A DNA stretch of 64,000 bases from Streptomyces sp. NBC_01591 (lineage in GTDB: Bacteria; Actinomycetota; Actinomycetes; Streptomycetales; Streptomycetaceae), in NCBI RefSeq assembly GCF_035918155.1, contig NZ_CP109327.1:3720001-3784000 (forward strand). Direction: 5' to 3'. Made by a program: the position numbers and the translations under genes. The notes below the pieces were generated by a model, which worked only from the letters and a program-made list of their open reading frames with translations, was not told the origin of the DNA and made no database searches. Below, in pieces: positions 1 to 8,633 of this stretch (the first letter of the stretch is position 1; every line of letters begins with the position of its first letter).

Positions 1-2709
1 GGCGTTCGTGCCGAAGGACCAGTCGAGCAGTTCACCGTTGACCCACTTGTCCGTCTGATCGGTGTAGTGCGCGCTGAACGCATGCCCGGAGGCGCCGGTG
101 AGGTTGATCCAGCGGGACTTGTCCCAGTCCCCCACGTTGACCACCATCCGCATCGACGGGACCCAGACGACCTCGTAGCCGCCCGCCGCGTTCCAGCCGG
201 TGGCGTTCACCGCGGCCTCCCCGCCGCCGAGGTTCCACGGGCCGCGGTTGAGGGCCCGCTGGAGCAGACCGGGGCCCTCGGTGCCGAGGGTCTGGTTCTT
301 CAGGGTCAGCTGGTGCAGCCGGCCCCAGCTCCAGGTGGTGATGTCCTTGCCGAGCTTGGCGGTCAGCTCCCAGCGGGCGTCCTCCATGGCGCGGGCGAAG
401 AGCTGGTCACGGTTCTCGATCGGCTCGTCCCGGCCGCTCTTCGGCGCCTTCCACCAGTCGCTGTTCTGGTCGTCCATCAGGTCGGCGACCACCTTGTACC
501 AGCGGTCACCGCCGTCGGGCTGGGCGGAGTCCGCGTCCCGCCGGCCGCACTCGCGCACCAGCCTGTCCTGCTCGTCGACCGGACCCGAACCGTCGGCCCG
601 GGGCACGTTGAGGCACTCGCCCTTGACCCGCAGCTCCTTGGGCAGCTTGTTACCGAAGGCCAGCTTGAGAATGTTGCGCCAGACCGCGTTGAAGTACGCG
701 GCCGCGGCCGAGTCGGACTCCTGGGTGTAGTCCCAGCCCTCCAGGAGCTTCTGCGCCTCGCGGACGCTCTTGTCCGAGACATTGATCTTCATCAGCTCGG
801 GCACCAGCAGCGCGGCGATCTCGCTGGTGTTGTCCATCTGCATCTTCTGCATGTCTTCGGTCGAGATCTTCCCGCCGCCCTTGATCTTCGACTGGATGAG
901 GTCGTCGATCCGCTGGCTGCGGCTGCCGTAGCCCCAGTCCTTGGTCAGCAGGTGCGGGTACTTCTCCTCGTCGATGACCGCCTGGTTGGCAGTGACGATG
1001 TAGCCGCGCTTCGGGTTGTACTCGTAGGGCAGTTCGTCGAACGGGATCGGCTCCTTCTCCCAGCCGTACTTCGAGGACCAGCCGGGGCTGGGCATCGTCC
1101 CGTCGCCGTCGAGGCGGACCGGGATCTTCCCGGGCGCCTGGTAGCCGATGTTGCCGTCGGTGTCGGCGTAGATGAGGTTCTGCGACGGGACCTCGAAGTG
1201 CTCGGCCGCCGCCTGGAAGGTCTTGAAGTCCTTGGCCCGGTTCAGCTCGAAGACGGCGTCCATGGACTTGCCGGGCTCCAGCGCGGTCCACTTCAGGGCG
1301 ACCGCGTAGCCGTCGGCCCGGTCCGGGGCCGAGTTGGTGACGGGAGCCTTCTGGCCGACCGTCTCCAGTTCGCTGCTGCGGTCGGAGACCAGCGGGCCGT
1401 TGTTCGTCTCGCGGACGGTGATCGTCCGGTCCTTGCCGCCCGCGACCTTGATGGTCTCCTCACGGGTGGTGAAGGGCTTGACCTTGCCGTCGTACAGGTA
1501 GCCGTCGCCGGAGACCTTCTCCAGGAAGAGGTCGGTGACGTCCGCGCCGAGGTTGGTGAAGCCCCAGGCGATGTCCTGGTTGTGACCGATTATCACGCCG
1601 GGCATGCCCGAGAAGGTGTAGCCCGCGGTGTCGTACTGGCACTTCGCCGTGATCTCGCGGCAGTGCAGGCCCATCTGGTACCAGAGCGAGGGCAGCTGCG
1701 GCGCCAGATGCGGGTCGTTGGCGAGCAGCGGCTTGCCGGTCGTCGTGTAGTCGCCGGAGACCACCCAGGAGTTGGACCCGATGCCGTTGCCGTTCGGGCC
1801 GAGCAGCGCCGGGATCTGGTCGAGGGTGTCGGAGAGCGAGGAGAGCTGGGTGTTCAGGCCCTCGGTGGCGCCCTGCGCGGTGTTCGAGCCGATGTTGTCG
1901 GACGGGGTCGCGTCCGGGTCGAACTTCCCGGTGACCGAGGAGATCGCACCCTGGTCGACGATCGGCCGGTGCTTGTCGTACGGGTACGCCGGGTAGAGGT
2001 CCTCGATCTGCTTCGCGTCGAGCCTGCTGGTCATCAGCGAGCGGTCGATCTCGTCCTGCATGTTGCCGCGCAGGTCCCAGGCCATGGCCTTGAGCCAGGC
2101 GACCGAGTCGACCGGGGTCCACTCGGTCGGCTTGTAGTCGTTGGTGAAGCCGAGGGCCGCGTACTCGACGGAGATGTCCTTGCCGTCGCGCCCCTTGAGG
2201 TAGGCGTTCACGCCGTCCGCGTACGCCTGGAGGTTCTTCTTGGTGTCCTCGGACAGGACATTGTCGTACTCCTCCTGCGCGACCTTGCGCCAGCCCAGCG
2301 TGCGCAAAAAGGAGTCCGTCTCGACCTGTCCGGAGCCGAACATCTCGGAGAGCCGGCCGGCCGTCATGTGACGGCGGACGTCCATCTCCCAGAAGCGGTC
2401 CTGCGCCTGGACGAAGCCCTGGGCGCGGAAGAGGTCGGCATCGGAGTCCGCGTACAGCTGCGGGATTCCGTAACTGTCGCGTTTGACGTCGACGCTGCCG
2501 TCGAGGCCGTCGAGCTTCGTCGACCCGGTCGTCTGCGGGTACGAGGCGCGCACGGTGGATACGGACCAGAACGTCCCGTAACCGATACCCGCGACAAGCG
2601 CCAGCACCAGAACGATCACGATCAGGCGGGCACGTCGCCCCTTCTTCCTGCCGGTCTTCGCACCGGCGGAACCGGTGGAGGCGGAAGAGGCGGTTTCGTT
2701 GGCGGGCAT
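1..2709 (-). CDS. Penicillin acylase family protein (C-terminus outside window)
   Basis: This is an Ntn-hydrolase of the penicillin/acyl-homoserine-lactone acylase family, which cleaves amide bonds in acylated substrates; the substrate cannot be told. The minus-strand frame is open for 903 codons down to base 1, so the C-terminus is missing. The N-terminus is polar and basic (residues 1-27), then has one hydrophobic segment (about 28-48), so it is a signal anchor or signal peptide for an extracytoplasmic enzyme. The autoprocessing site is visible as Gly311-Ser312-Asn313-Ser314-Trp315; in the family Ser312 becomes the N-terminal nucleophile of the beta chain. The ATG at 2709 has an AAGGA ribosome site close upstream. 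It is transcribed divergently from the antiporter gene. Confidence 0.93.
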   Translation of the reverse strand, partial: MPANETASSASTGSAGAKTGRKKGRRARLIVIVLVLALVAGIGYGTFWSVSTVRASYPQTTGSTKLDGLDGSVDVKRDSYGIPQLYADSDADLFRAQGFVQAQDRFWEMDVRRHMTAGRLSEMFGSGQVETDSFLRTLGWRKVAQEEYDNVLSEDTKKNLQAYADGVNAYLKGRDGKDISVEYAALGFTNDYKPTEWTPVDSVAWLKAMAWDLRGNMQDEIDRSLMTSRLDAKQIEDLYPAYPYDKHRPIVDQGAISSVTGKFDPDATPSDNIGSNTAQGATEGLNTQLSSLSDTLDQIPALLGPNGNGIGSNSWVVSGDYTTTGKPLLANDPHLAPQLPSLWYQMGLHCREITAKCQYDTAGYTFSGMPGVIIGHNQDIAWGFTNLGADVTDLFLEKVSGDGYLYDGKVKPFTTREETIKVAGGKDRTITVRETNNGPLVSDRSSELETVGQKAPVTNSAPDRADGYAVALKWTALEPGKSMDAVFELNRAKDFKTFQAAAEHFEVPSQNLIYADTDGNIGYQAPGKIPVRLDGDGTMPSPGWSSKYGWEKEPIPFDELPYEYNPKRGYIVTANQAVIDEEKYPHLLTKDWGYGSRSQRIDDLIQSKIKGGGKISTEDMQKMQMDNTSEIAALLVPELMKINVSDKSVREAQKLLEGWDYTQESDSAAAAYFNAVWRNILKLAFGNKLPKELRVKGECLNVPRADGSGPVDEQDRLVRECGRRDADSAQPDGGDRWYKVVADLMDDQNSDWWKAPKSGRDEPIENRDQLFARAMEDARWELTAKLGKDITTWSWGRLHQLTLKNQTLGTEGPGLLQRALNRGPWNLGGGEAAVNATGWNAAGGYEVVWVPSMRMVVNVGDWDKSRWINLTGASGHAFSAHYTDQTDKWVNGELLDWSFGTNA

Positions 2710-2946
2710 CGCTGTCCTTCGAGGGGCAGGTGGTCCTGGGAGTGCAGGAGCAACCATAGGCGCAGCGCCGGGACGGCTCTGACGCGGTATCGGGATGGTT
2801 CGAATTGCGTAGCGATCGCACGAACACTCGAGGGCATCAAGAAAACGTTAAAGATTAGGTAAGGTAACGAAGTACCGGCCGCCAATGGCCGATGCCGAGG
2901 GTCGATCCGGTCGACTCGGCAGGCGTACGCAGGGAAGGAACGGCCA

Positions 2947-4590
2947 CTGTCTGTCCACACGCTCAACGAACTCCTGCTCGTCTGCTCACTCGTACTGCTC
3001 GTCGCGGTGGCGGCGGTGCGCATCTCGTCCCGCAGCGGGCTCCCCAGCCTGCTCCTGTACCTCGGCATCGGGATCGCCATAGGGCAGGACGGCATCTTCG
3101 ACGTCAAGTTCGACAATGCGGAACTGACCCAGGTCATCGGCTATGCCGCACTGGTCGTGATCCTCGCCGAGGGTGGCCTCGGCACGAAGTGGAAAGAGAT
3201 CAAACCGGCGCTGCCCGCCGCGGTCATGCTCTCGCTGGTCGGCGTCGCGGTGAGCGTGGGCGTCACGGCGGCCGGGGCGCACTACCTGGTCGGCCTGGAC
3301 TGGCGGCAGTCGCTGATCATCGGCGCGGTCGTCTCGTCGACGGACGCCGCCGCGGTCTTCTCCGTGCTGCGCAAGGTGCCGCTGCCCGCCCGGGTCACCG
3401 GTGTGCTGGAGGCCGAGTCCGGCTTCAACGACGCCCCTGTGGTGATCCTGGTGGTCGCCTTCTCGACCAAGGGGCCGGTGGACAGCTGGTACGTACTGGT
3501 CGGCGAGATAGCGCTGGAGCTCGCGATCGGCGCGGCCATGGGTATCGCCGTAGGCTGGCTCGGCTCGTACGGGCTGCGCCATGTGGCGCTGCCCGCGTCC
3601 GGCCTCTATCCGATCGCCGTGATGGCGATCGCGGTGTCCGCGTACGCGGCGGGCGCCCTGGTCCACGGCAGTGGCTTCCTCGCCGTCTATCTGGCCGCGA
3701 TGATCCTCGGCAACGCCAAGCTGCCGCACTGGCCCGCCACCCGCGGCTTCGCCGACGGGCTCGGCTGGCTGGCCCAGATCGGCATGTTCGTGCTGCTCGG
3801 TCTCCTGGTCACGCCGCACGATCTGCTCGACGACTTCTGGCCCGCGATCATCGTGGGACTGGTACTGACCGTGGTGGCGCGTCCGCTGGAGGTCTTCATC
3901 TCGCTGGCGCCGTTCCGGCTGCCCTGGCAGGAGAAGGCGCTCATGTCCTGGGCGGGCCTGCGCGGCGCCGTGCCCATCATCCTGGCGACCATTCCGATGG
4001 TCGCCGGGGTCGAGGGCTCCACTCGCATCTTCAACATCGTCTTCGTCCTCGTCGTCGTCTACACCCTCATCCAGGGGCCGACCCTGCCCTGGCTGGCGAG
4101 GGCCCTGAAGATCTCCGACGATCCGGCCGAGGCCGCCGACCTGGGCATCGAGTCGGCGCCGCTGGAGCGGCTGCGCGGCCATCTGCTGTCGGTGGCGATC
4201 CCCGGCCGGTCGAAGATGCACGGTGTGGAGGTCGGGGAGCTGCGACTGCCCGCCGGGGCCGCCGTCACCCTCGTCGTGCGGGACGGCAAGAGCTTCGTAC
4301 CGGCGCCCTCGACCGTGCTGCGGCGCGGCGACGAGCTGCTGGTGGTCGCCACCGATCCGGTGCGCGACGCGGCGGAGGAACGGCTGCACGCGGTCGGCGA
4401 GGGCGGCAAGCTCGCGGGCTGGCTGGGGGCCGGCGGCAGAAGCGGCAACGGTGGCAGTGGGGGCAGCAGCGGTGGCGAGAGCCTCGCGGGGCCCCATGCG
4501 GCACACGATGTGGTGCACGACGTGGCACATGCGCTGAAGGCCGTGAAGAAGCTGGGCAAGACCGGCGGACCGAAAAAGACGCGCCACTGA
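2947..4590 (+). CDS. NhaP2/CvrA-type K+/H+ antiporter with RCK_C domain
   Basis: A CPA1-type cation/proton antiporter of the inner membrane, probably a potassium/proton exchanger. About twelve hydrophobic segments fill residues 1-400, including the conserved core around ILAEGGLGTKW and ESGFNDAP. A C-terminal RCK_C (TrkA-C) regulatory domain follows at about 417-485, then a Gly/Ser-rich tail and a basic end. The start is unusual. The first GTG in frame (3007) would cut into TM1, whereas CTG at 2947 follows GGAAGG at a 7-nt spacing and gives an N-terminus (SVHTLNELLLVCSLVLL) that completes TM1. I therefore chose CTG. Function is assigned from family features; the ion is inferred. Confidence 0.92.
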   Translation: MSVHTLNELLLVCSLVLLVAVAAVRISSRSGLPSLLLYLGIGIAIGQDGIFDVKFDNAELTQVIGYAALVVILAEGGLGTKWKEIKPALPAAVMLSLVGVAVSVGVTAAGAHYLVGLDWRQSLIIGAVVSSTDAAAVFSVLRKVPLPARVTGVLEAESGFNDAPVVILVVAFSTKGPVDSWYVLVGEIALELAIGAAMGIAVGWLGSYGLRHVALPASGLYPIAVMAIAVSAYAAGALVHGSGFLAVYLAAMILGNAKLPHWPATRGFADGLGWLAQIGMFVLLGLLVTPHDLLDDFWPAIIVGLVLTVVARPLEVFISLAPFRLPWQEKALMSWAGLRGAVPIILATIPMVAGVEGSTRIFNIVFVLVVVYTLIQGPTLPWLARALKISDDPAEAADLGIESAPLERLRGHLLSVAIPGRSKMHGVEVGELRLPAGAAVTLVVRDGKSFVPAPSTVLRRGDELLVVATDPVRDAAEERLHAVGEGGKLAGWLGAGGRSGNGGSGGSSGGESLAGPHAAHDVVHDVAHALKAVKKLGKTGGPKKTRH

Positions 4591-4746
4591 GAGCGCGGGC
4601 CTCGGCGGGTCCTGGCGGGCGGTTTCCAGGGGCCTCGGCGGGCCTCAAGGGCGCACCTTGCCGGAACTTCCGATCCGAGGCGTCGGTGGAGTCCTTGCGC
4701 ACATTCACAGGTGCACAAGGGCCTCTGCCTGTATCGTGAAGGGAAC

Positions 4747-4774
4747 CGGTCGACCCCTGTGACGGGGTCGACCG
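4747..4774. terminator. Perfect 11-bp hairpin after the antiporter gene
   Basis: The arms CGGTCGACCCC and GGGGTCGACCG flank a 6-nt loop (TGTGAC). It lies 157 bp after the antiporter stop and 246 bp before the MFS start. No T tract follows, which is common for Streptomyces terminators. It could equally be a regulatory hairpin. Confidence 0.5.
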
Positions 4775-4813
4775 ACCCGATCGACCCGATCGACCCGATC
4801 GACCCGATCGACC
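4773..4813. repeat. 9-nt tandem repeat (CGACCCGAT), four copies
   Basis: Four exact head-to-tail copies of CGACCCGAT, followed by a partial fifth, begin directly at the right arm of the preceding hairpin. The unit repeats part of that arm (CGACC). The tract is intergenic, upstream of the MFS gene. No function is evident. Confidence 0.85.
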
Positions 4814-5020
4814 AACCTGAACGACCAACTCTGCCTGACGCAGAGCTGGCGCGACCGTATGGCGGTCGTGGCGTCCTCCGCCTCTGCTGAGCGCCCGGCA
4901 TCTACCGCAGTTCCGCGCGAAGAGGACAGCTCTCGGCAGCACCCGCACGAACGAGCCCGCACCATCCGTGCGGGCCGTCCCGCGGGAGCTCGGCCACCAG
5001 GCGGCAGAAAGGCATGGACC

Positions 5021-6304
5021 GTGGCGTCCACGGTCACCGACCGCCCCGGTTACGGGCAGTTGCTGCGCACCCCGGGTGCGTGGACTTTTCTCCTTCCGGG
5101 CTTCGCCGCACGGCAGCCCTTCGCGATGCTGACCATCGGCATCGTGCTCCTGGTCCAGCACACCACCGGCTCGTACGGCAGCGCGGGCGCCGTCGCCGCC
5201 GTGACCGGTGTAGCCATGGCCCTGTTCGCCCCGCAGACCGGCAAGCTCGCCGACCACTTCGGCCAGCGCGCCGTGCTGCTGCCCGGCGTCCTCGTGCACG
5301 CGGCGTCCGTCTCGGCGCTGACGGTGCTGGCGCTGGCGGACGCGCCCCTGTGGGCGCTGTTCGTGGCGGCGGTGCCTACGGGTGCGTCCGTTCCGCAGGT
5401 CGGGCCGATGGTGCGGGCCCGCTGGGCGGCCGTGCTCGGTGCGACACCGGACCGCGAGGCCTCGCCGCTGCTGTCCACCGCGGCCGCCTTCGAATCAGTG
5501 ACGGACGAGTTCACCTTCGTCATCGGCCCGGTGCTCGCCACCGCGCTGTGCACGGGGGTGCACCCGGCGGCCGGTCTGATCACGGAGGCCGCGCTGACCC
5601 TGGTCGGCGGGCTGCTCTTCGCCGCGCAGCGCCGTACCCAGCCCGCGGTGCGCAACGCCGCGTCCGGCACCTCCCAGCGGCACGCCTCCGCCCTCTCCGT
5701 GCCCGGTGTGCGGGTGCTCGCGGTGGCCTTCCTCGGGATCGGCGCGGTCTTCGGCGGCATGCAGGTCTCGCTGACCGCGTTCGCCGAGGAGATCGGCCGC
5801 CCGGGAGCCAACGGCCTGCTGTACGGCGTCTTCGCGGCCGGCAACATGCTCGCCGGGATCGCCTGCGGCGCCATCGCCTGGAAGAGCGGGCCGCGGCGTC
5901 GGCTGATCGTCGGGTACGCGGCACTCACCCTGACCGCGTCCGGGCTGTGGGCGGTGCACTCGGTGCCACTGCTGGCCGGGCTCGGACTTCTGGTCGGGCT
6001 CTCCATCGCCCCGGCCCTGATCAGCGGCTACACACTGGTCGAGGCTCTGGTGCCGGGGTCCGCCCGGACCGAGGCGTTCACCTGGCTGACGGGCTCGGTC
6101 GCGCTCGGCCAGGCGGCGGCGGTGACGGTCGCCGGGCGGCTCGCGGACGCCCACGGGGCCAGCACCGGATTCGTGGTGCCGCTCGTGGGGACCGTACTTG
6201 CGCTGATCACCCTGGTGGGACTGCGTTCGAGGCTCGCGCCCGCCGCCCCGGGACGGACCGTGGCACGTGGTGTCGGTCACCGGAAGCCGGTCACGGTGGA
6301 CTGA
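5021..6304 (+). CDS. MFS transporter (12-TM, sugar/drug efflux type)
   Basis: A major facilitator superfamily permease of about 427 aa with some twelve hydrophobic segments. After TM2 there is an MFS loop-like motif (GKLADHFGQRAVLLPG). The substrate is unknown. The frame is open from 4859, but residues before the GTG at 5021 are polar and repetitive. The GTG follows an AGAAAGG ribosome site and gives a sensible cytoplasmic N-terminus just before TM1 (TPGAWTFLLPGFAARQ), so I start there. The gene stands alone between the repeat-bearing intergenic region and the FmdB gene. Confidence 0.88.
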   Translation: MASTVTDRPGYGQLLRTPGAWTFLLPGFAARQPFAMLTIGIVLLVQHTTGSYGSAGAVAAVTGVAMALFAPQTGKLADHFGQRAVLLPGVLVHAASVSALTVLALADAPLWALFVAAVPTGASVPQVGPMVRARWAAVLGATPDREASPLLSTAAAFESVTDEFTFVIGPVLATALCTGVHPAAGLITEAALTLVGGLLFAAQRRTQPAVRNAASGTSQRHASALSVPGVRVLAVAFLGIGAVFGGMQVSLTAFAEEIGRPGANGLLYGVFAAGNMLAGIACGAIAWKSGPRRRLIVGYAALTLTASGLWAVHSVPLLAGLGLLVGLSIAPALISGYTLVEALVPGSARTEAFTWLTGSVALGQAAAVTVAGRLADAHGASTGFVVPLVGTVLALITLVGLRSRLAPAAPGRTVARGVGHRKPVTVD

Positions 6305-6370
6305 TGCTGCGGAATACGTCAGTATGGAGCGTCGTTAGCACTCATTGAGTCAGAGTGCCAGGAGGAGCAA

Positions 6371-6733
6371 GTGCCGACCTATCAGTACCAGTGCACCGAA
6401 TGTGGCGAGGGCCTCGAGGCGGTGCAGAAGTTCACCGATGACGCCCTCACCGTGTGCCCGAGCTGCGAAGGACGCCTGAAGAAGGTGTTCTCGGCGGTCG
6501 GCATCGTCTTCAAGGGTTCCGGTTTCTACCGGAACGACAGCCGTGGCTCGTCGTCGAGCAGCACGCCGGCTTCGTCCTCGGCGAAGGCGTCCGGTTCCGC
6601 TTCGTCCGATTCCTCGCCGTCTTCGGCGTCGACGGGATCCGACTCGAAGTCGTCCGTGTCGTCCGCTTCCTCTTCTTCTTCGGCGTCCTCGTCGTCCTCC
6701 TCGTCCTCGACGAGCGGCACGTCGGCCGCCTGA
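6371..6733 (+). CDS. FmdB family zinc-ribbon protein
   Basis: A small regulatory-type zinc-ribbon protein (120 aa). The ribbon is at residues 1-40, with Cys8/Cys11 and Cys29/Cys32 as the probable zinc ligands, followed by the typical KGSGFYRND segment. The remaining 65 residues are almost only Ser, Ala and Gly with a few Asp/Lys, so they are disordered. The start is GTG after a strong AGGAGG at a 5-nt spacing. A strong intrinsic terminator follows at once, so the gene is monocistronic. FmdB proteins were named from formamidase clusters, but their molecular role is unclear. Confidence 0.93.
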   Translation: MPTYQYQCTECGEGLEAVQKFTDDALTVCPSCEGRLKKVFSAVGIVFKGSGFYRNDSRGSSSSSTPASSSAKASGSASSDSSPSSASTGSDSKSSVSSASSSSSASSSSSSSSTSGTSAA

Positions 6734-6763
6734 GCCGAACCGCACTTCCACAGCGCACTTCCA

Positions 6764-6807
6764 CCGGGAGCCCCGCCGATCCGTACGGCGGGGCTCCCGG
6801 CGTTTTT
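6764..6807 (+). terminator. Intrinsic terminator after the FmdB gene
   Basis: Fifteen-base arms, CCGGGAGCCCCGCCG and CGGCGGGGCTCCCGG, flank a 7-nt loop, and a TTTTT run follows two bases later. It separates the FmdB gene from the MTA phosphorylase gene 22 bp further on. Confidence 0.92.
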
Positions 6808-6828
6808 CCGCGCCGCTAATGTGATCGC

Positions 6829-7662
6829 ATGGTGAACGCAGAGATCGGTGTCATCGGCGGCTCGGGCTTGTACTCCTTCCTGGAGGACGTCACGGAGGTG
6901 CGCGTGGACACCCCGTACGGACGGCCGAGCGACTCCCTCTTCCTCGGCGAGGTCGGCGGCCGCCGGGTCGCCTTCCTCCCCCGCCACGGACGCGGCCACC
7001 ATCTGCCGCCGCACCGCATCAACTACCGGGCCAACATGTGGGCGCTGCGCTCCGTCGGTGTACGTCAGGTGCTCGGCCCGTGCGCGGTGGGCGGCCTGCG
7101 TCCGGAGTACGGGCCAGGCACCCTGCTCGTGCCCGACCAGCTGGTGGACCGCACGAAGGCCCGGACGCAGACGTACTACGACGGGGAGACCCGGGCCGAC
7201 GGGGCGGAGCCGAACGTCCTGCATCTGGGCTTCGCCGATCCGTACTGCCCCGAGGGGCGCAGGGCGGCGCTGGCTGCGGCTCGGGCGAAGAGCTGGGAAC
7301 CGGTGGACGGCGGGACGCTGGTGGTCGTCGAGGGGCCGCGCTTCTCGACCCGGGCGGAGTCGCGCTGGCATGCGGCGATGGGCTGGTCGGTGGTCGGGAT
7401 GACCGGTCACCCGGAGGCCGTCCTCGCCCGCGAACTGGGCCTCTGCTACACGACGATGACCCTGGTGACGGACCTGGACGCGGGCGCGGAGGCCGGCGAG
7501 GGCGTCTCGCACGGGGATGTACTGAAGGTGTTCTCGGCCAACGTGGACCGGCTGCGGGCGGTGCTGTTCGACGTGGTGGCCGCCCTGCCCACGGAGGCGG
7601 ACCGGGACTGCCCGTGCCCGCATGCGCTGGACGGGCTCAAGCCGGGGATCGAGCTGCCTTAG
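6829..7662 (+). CDS. mtnP: S-methyl-5'-thioadenosine phosphorylase
   Basis: A cytosolic enzyme of the methionine salvage pathway that phosphorolyses methylthioadenosine (from polyamine or ACP-linked SAM reactions) to adenine and methylthioribose-1-phosphate. At 277 aa it has the usual family length. The N-terminal phosphate-binding loop GVIGGSGLYSF and the NYRANMWALRS block are both present, and the later segment EGPRFSTRAES with GMTGHPEAVLARELG matches the purine/MTA phosphorylase-2 family. The ATG at 6829 is close behind the terminator of the previous gene. The alternative is a broader purine nucleoside phosphorylase; residues deciding substrate range were not checked. Confidence 0.93.
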   Translation: MVNAEIGVIGGSGLYSFLEDVTEVRVDTPYGRPSDSLFLGEVGGRRVAFLPRHGRGHHLPPHRINYRANMWALRSVGVRQVLGPCAVGGLRPEYGPGTLLVPDQLVDRTKARTQTYYDGETRADGAEPNVLHLGFADPYCPEGRRAALAAARAKSWEPVDGGTLVVVEGPRFSTRAESRWHAAMGWSVVGMTGHPEAVLARELGLCYTTMTLVTDLDAGAEAGEGVSHGDVLKVFSANVDRLRAVLFDVVAALPTEADRDCPCPHALDGLKPGIELP

Positions 7663-7730
7663 CGGGTAGGTGAGGGACGGCCGCAGGCGAGGTGGGCGTG
7701 GGTCGGTTGCGGCGTGAGTGGGTGACGGAG

Positions 7731-7757
7731 TTGTCCACAACTCCGGGGCTCTCCACA
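7731..7757 (+). promoter_or_regulatory. Two DnaA-box-like sites
   Basis: TTGTCCACA at 7731-7739 is the preferred Streptomyces DnaA box and forms the right part of a small palindrome (GGAGTTGTCCACAACTCC). CTCTCCACA at 7749-7757 fits the degenerate box (Y-Y-V-TCCACA). Both have the same orientation, 18 nt apart, upstream of the SAF-domain gene. There is no cluster of further boxes, so it is not an origin. Confidence 0.5.
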
Positions 7758-7796
7758 GGCTTCGGCGGAAATCTCGCGGACGGTGGATCGTGAGGG

Positions 7797-8510
7797 GTGT
7801 TCGTCCGAAACTCCTCATGGCAGGTGGTGTCGACCATGTTTCCGTCGTCCGCGTCGTCCGCGTTGTCCGGGTCGCCCGTGTCATCCGCGTTGTCCGGGTC
7901 GCCTGCGACTTCCCCGTCGTCCGTGTCATCCCCGTCGTTCTCGCCGTTGCCGTTGCCGTCTCCGTCAGCAGCGCCCCCGGTCTGTGGGGTACCCGCGTTC
8001 GGACCGTTGCGGGTGCGTGGAGGTGGTGGGCACCGGCTGCGGCGGGCGTTGTGGCTGCAGCGCCGTGCCCTCGCGGCCGGGCTGGCCGTGACGGCTGCCG
8101 CGCTCGCCGCCACGGGGCTGGGCGGTGACGGCGCGGGCGCGGGCGGCGACGCCGCGTACGGGGTGGGGGCCGGGGGGACAGCCGGGGCGGCGCCGGAGCG
8201 GGCGCGGCGACCGGCTCGGTTGATGTCCGCGGCGCCGGTCCGGATCGCGGATGCGGGGACGGTGCGCTTATTGCGGCCGGGTGACCACGTAGACGTGATC
8301 GCTGCCGGGGAGACCGGGACCGGATCCGGTTCCGGGGTCCGGGTGCTGGCGAAAGGCGCACGGGTGGCGGAGGTGCCGCAGGCCACGACAGAGGGTTCCG
8401 AGGGCTCCGCGGAGGACGGTGCACTGATCGTGCTGTCGGTCCCCCGGGACACGGCCACCGCACTGGCCGGCGCGAGTATCTCGTCCCAACTGGCGGTGTC
8501 CCTGTGCTGA
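7797..8510 (+). CDS. SAF-domain protein of RcpC/CpaB type
   Basis: A 237-aa protein probably belonging to the CpaB/RcpC pilus-assembly-like group. Residues 1-60 are a Ser/Pro/Ala-rich tract with internal repeats (SSALSGSP twice). One hydrophobic segment at about 86-105 (ALAAGLAVTAAALAATGLG) anchors it. The rest is extracytoplasmic, with a SAF-like start (VRIADAGTVRLLRPGDHVDV) and a terminal beta region (IVLSVPRDTATALAGAS). A TTA leucine codon lies at 8268-8270, so translation should depend on the bldA tRNA. The start is uncertain: GTG 7797 after GAGGGG, or ATG 7839. Confidence 0.78.
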   Translation: MFVRNSSWQVVSTMFPSSASSALSGSPVSSALSGSPATSPSSVSSPSFSPLPLPSPSAAPPVCGVPAFGPLRVRGGGGHRLRRALWLQRRALAAGLAVTAAALAATGLGGDGAGAGGDAAYGVGAGGTAGAAPERARRPARLMSAAPVRIADAGTVRLLRPGDHVDVIAAGETGTGSGSGVRVLAKGARVAEVPQATTEGSEGSAEDGALIVLSVPRDTATALAGASISSQLAVSLC

Positions 8511-8633
8511 TGCGTACTGATGACCGGTCAAGTCACCTTGCCAAACCCGCAGATTGGGTGGATTCGACGCGTACTGCCGTAAGTTGCGGAGGGGTTTGCT
8601 CCGCCTACGGCACACGCGAAGGAACGCTCACCT

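Noticed and set aside
67-2862. A 931-codon open frame on the plus strand opposite the penicillin acylase gene
   Set aside because: It is the antisense shadow of a high-GC gene: the product is Val/Leu/Arg/Gly-rich without domains, while the minus strand encodes a clear Ntn-hydrolase.
2855-2873. IdeR/DmdR1-like iron box (TTAGGTAAGG) upstream of the penicillin acylase and antiporter genes
   Set aside because: Only the left half fits the consensus; the right half does not form the inverted repeat.
4773-4813. Short tandem repeats as a CRISPR array
   Set aside because: Units are 9 nt, contiguous and without spacers; no cas gene is in the window.
7731-7757. A replication origin
   Set aside because: Only two DnaA boxes, and no dnaA, dnaN or AT-rich unwinding region nearby.
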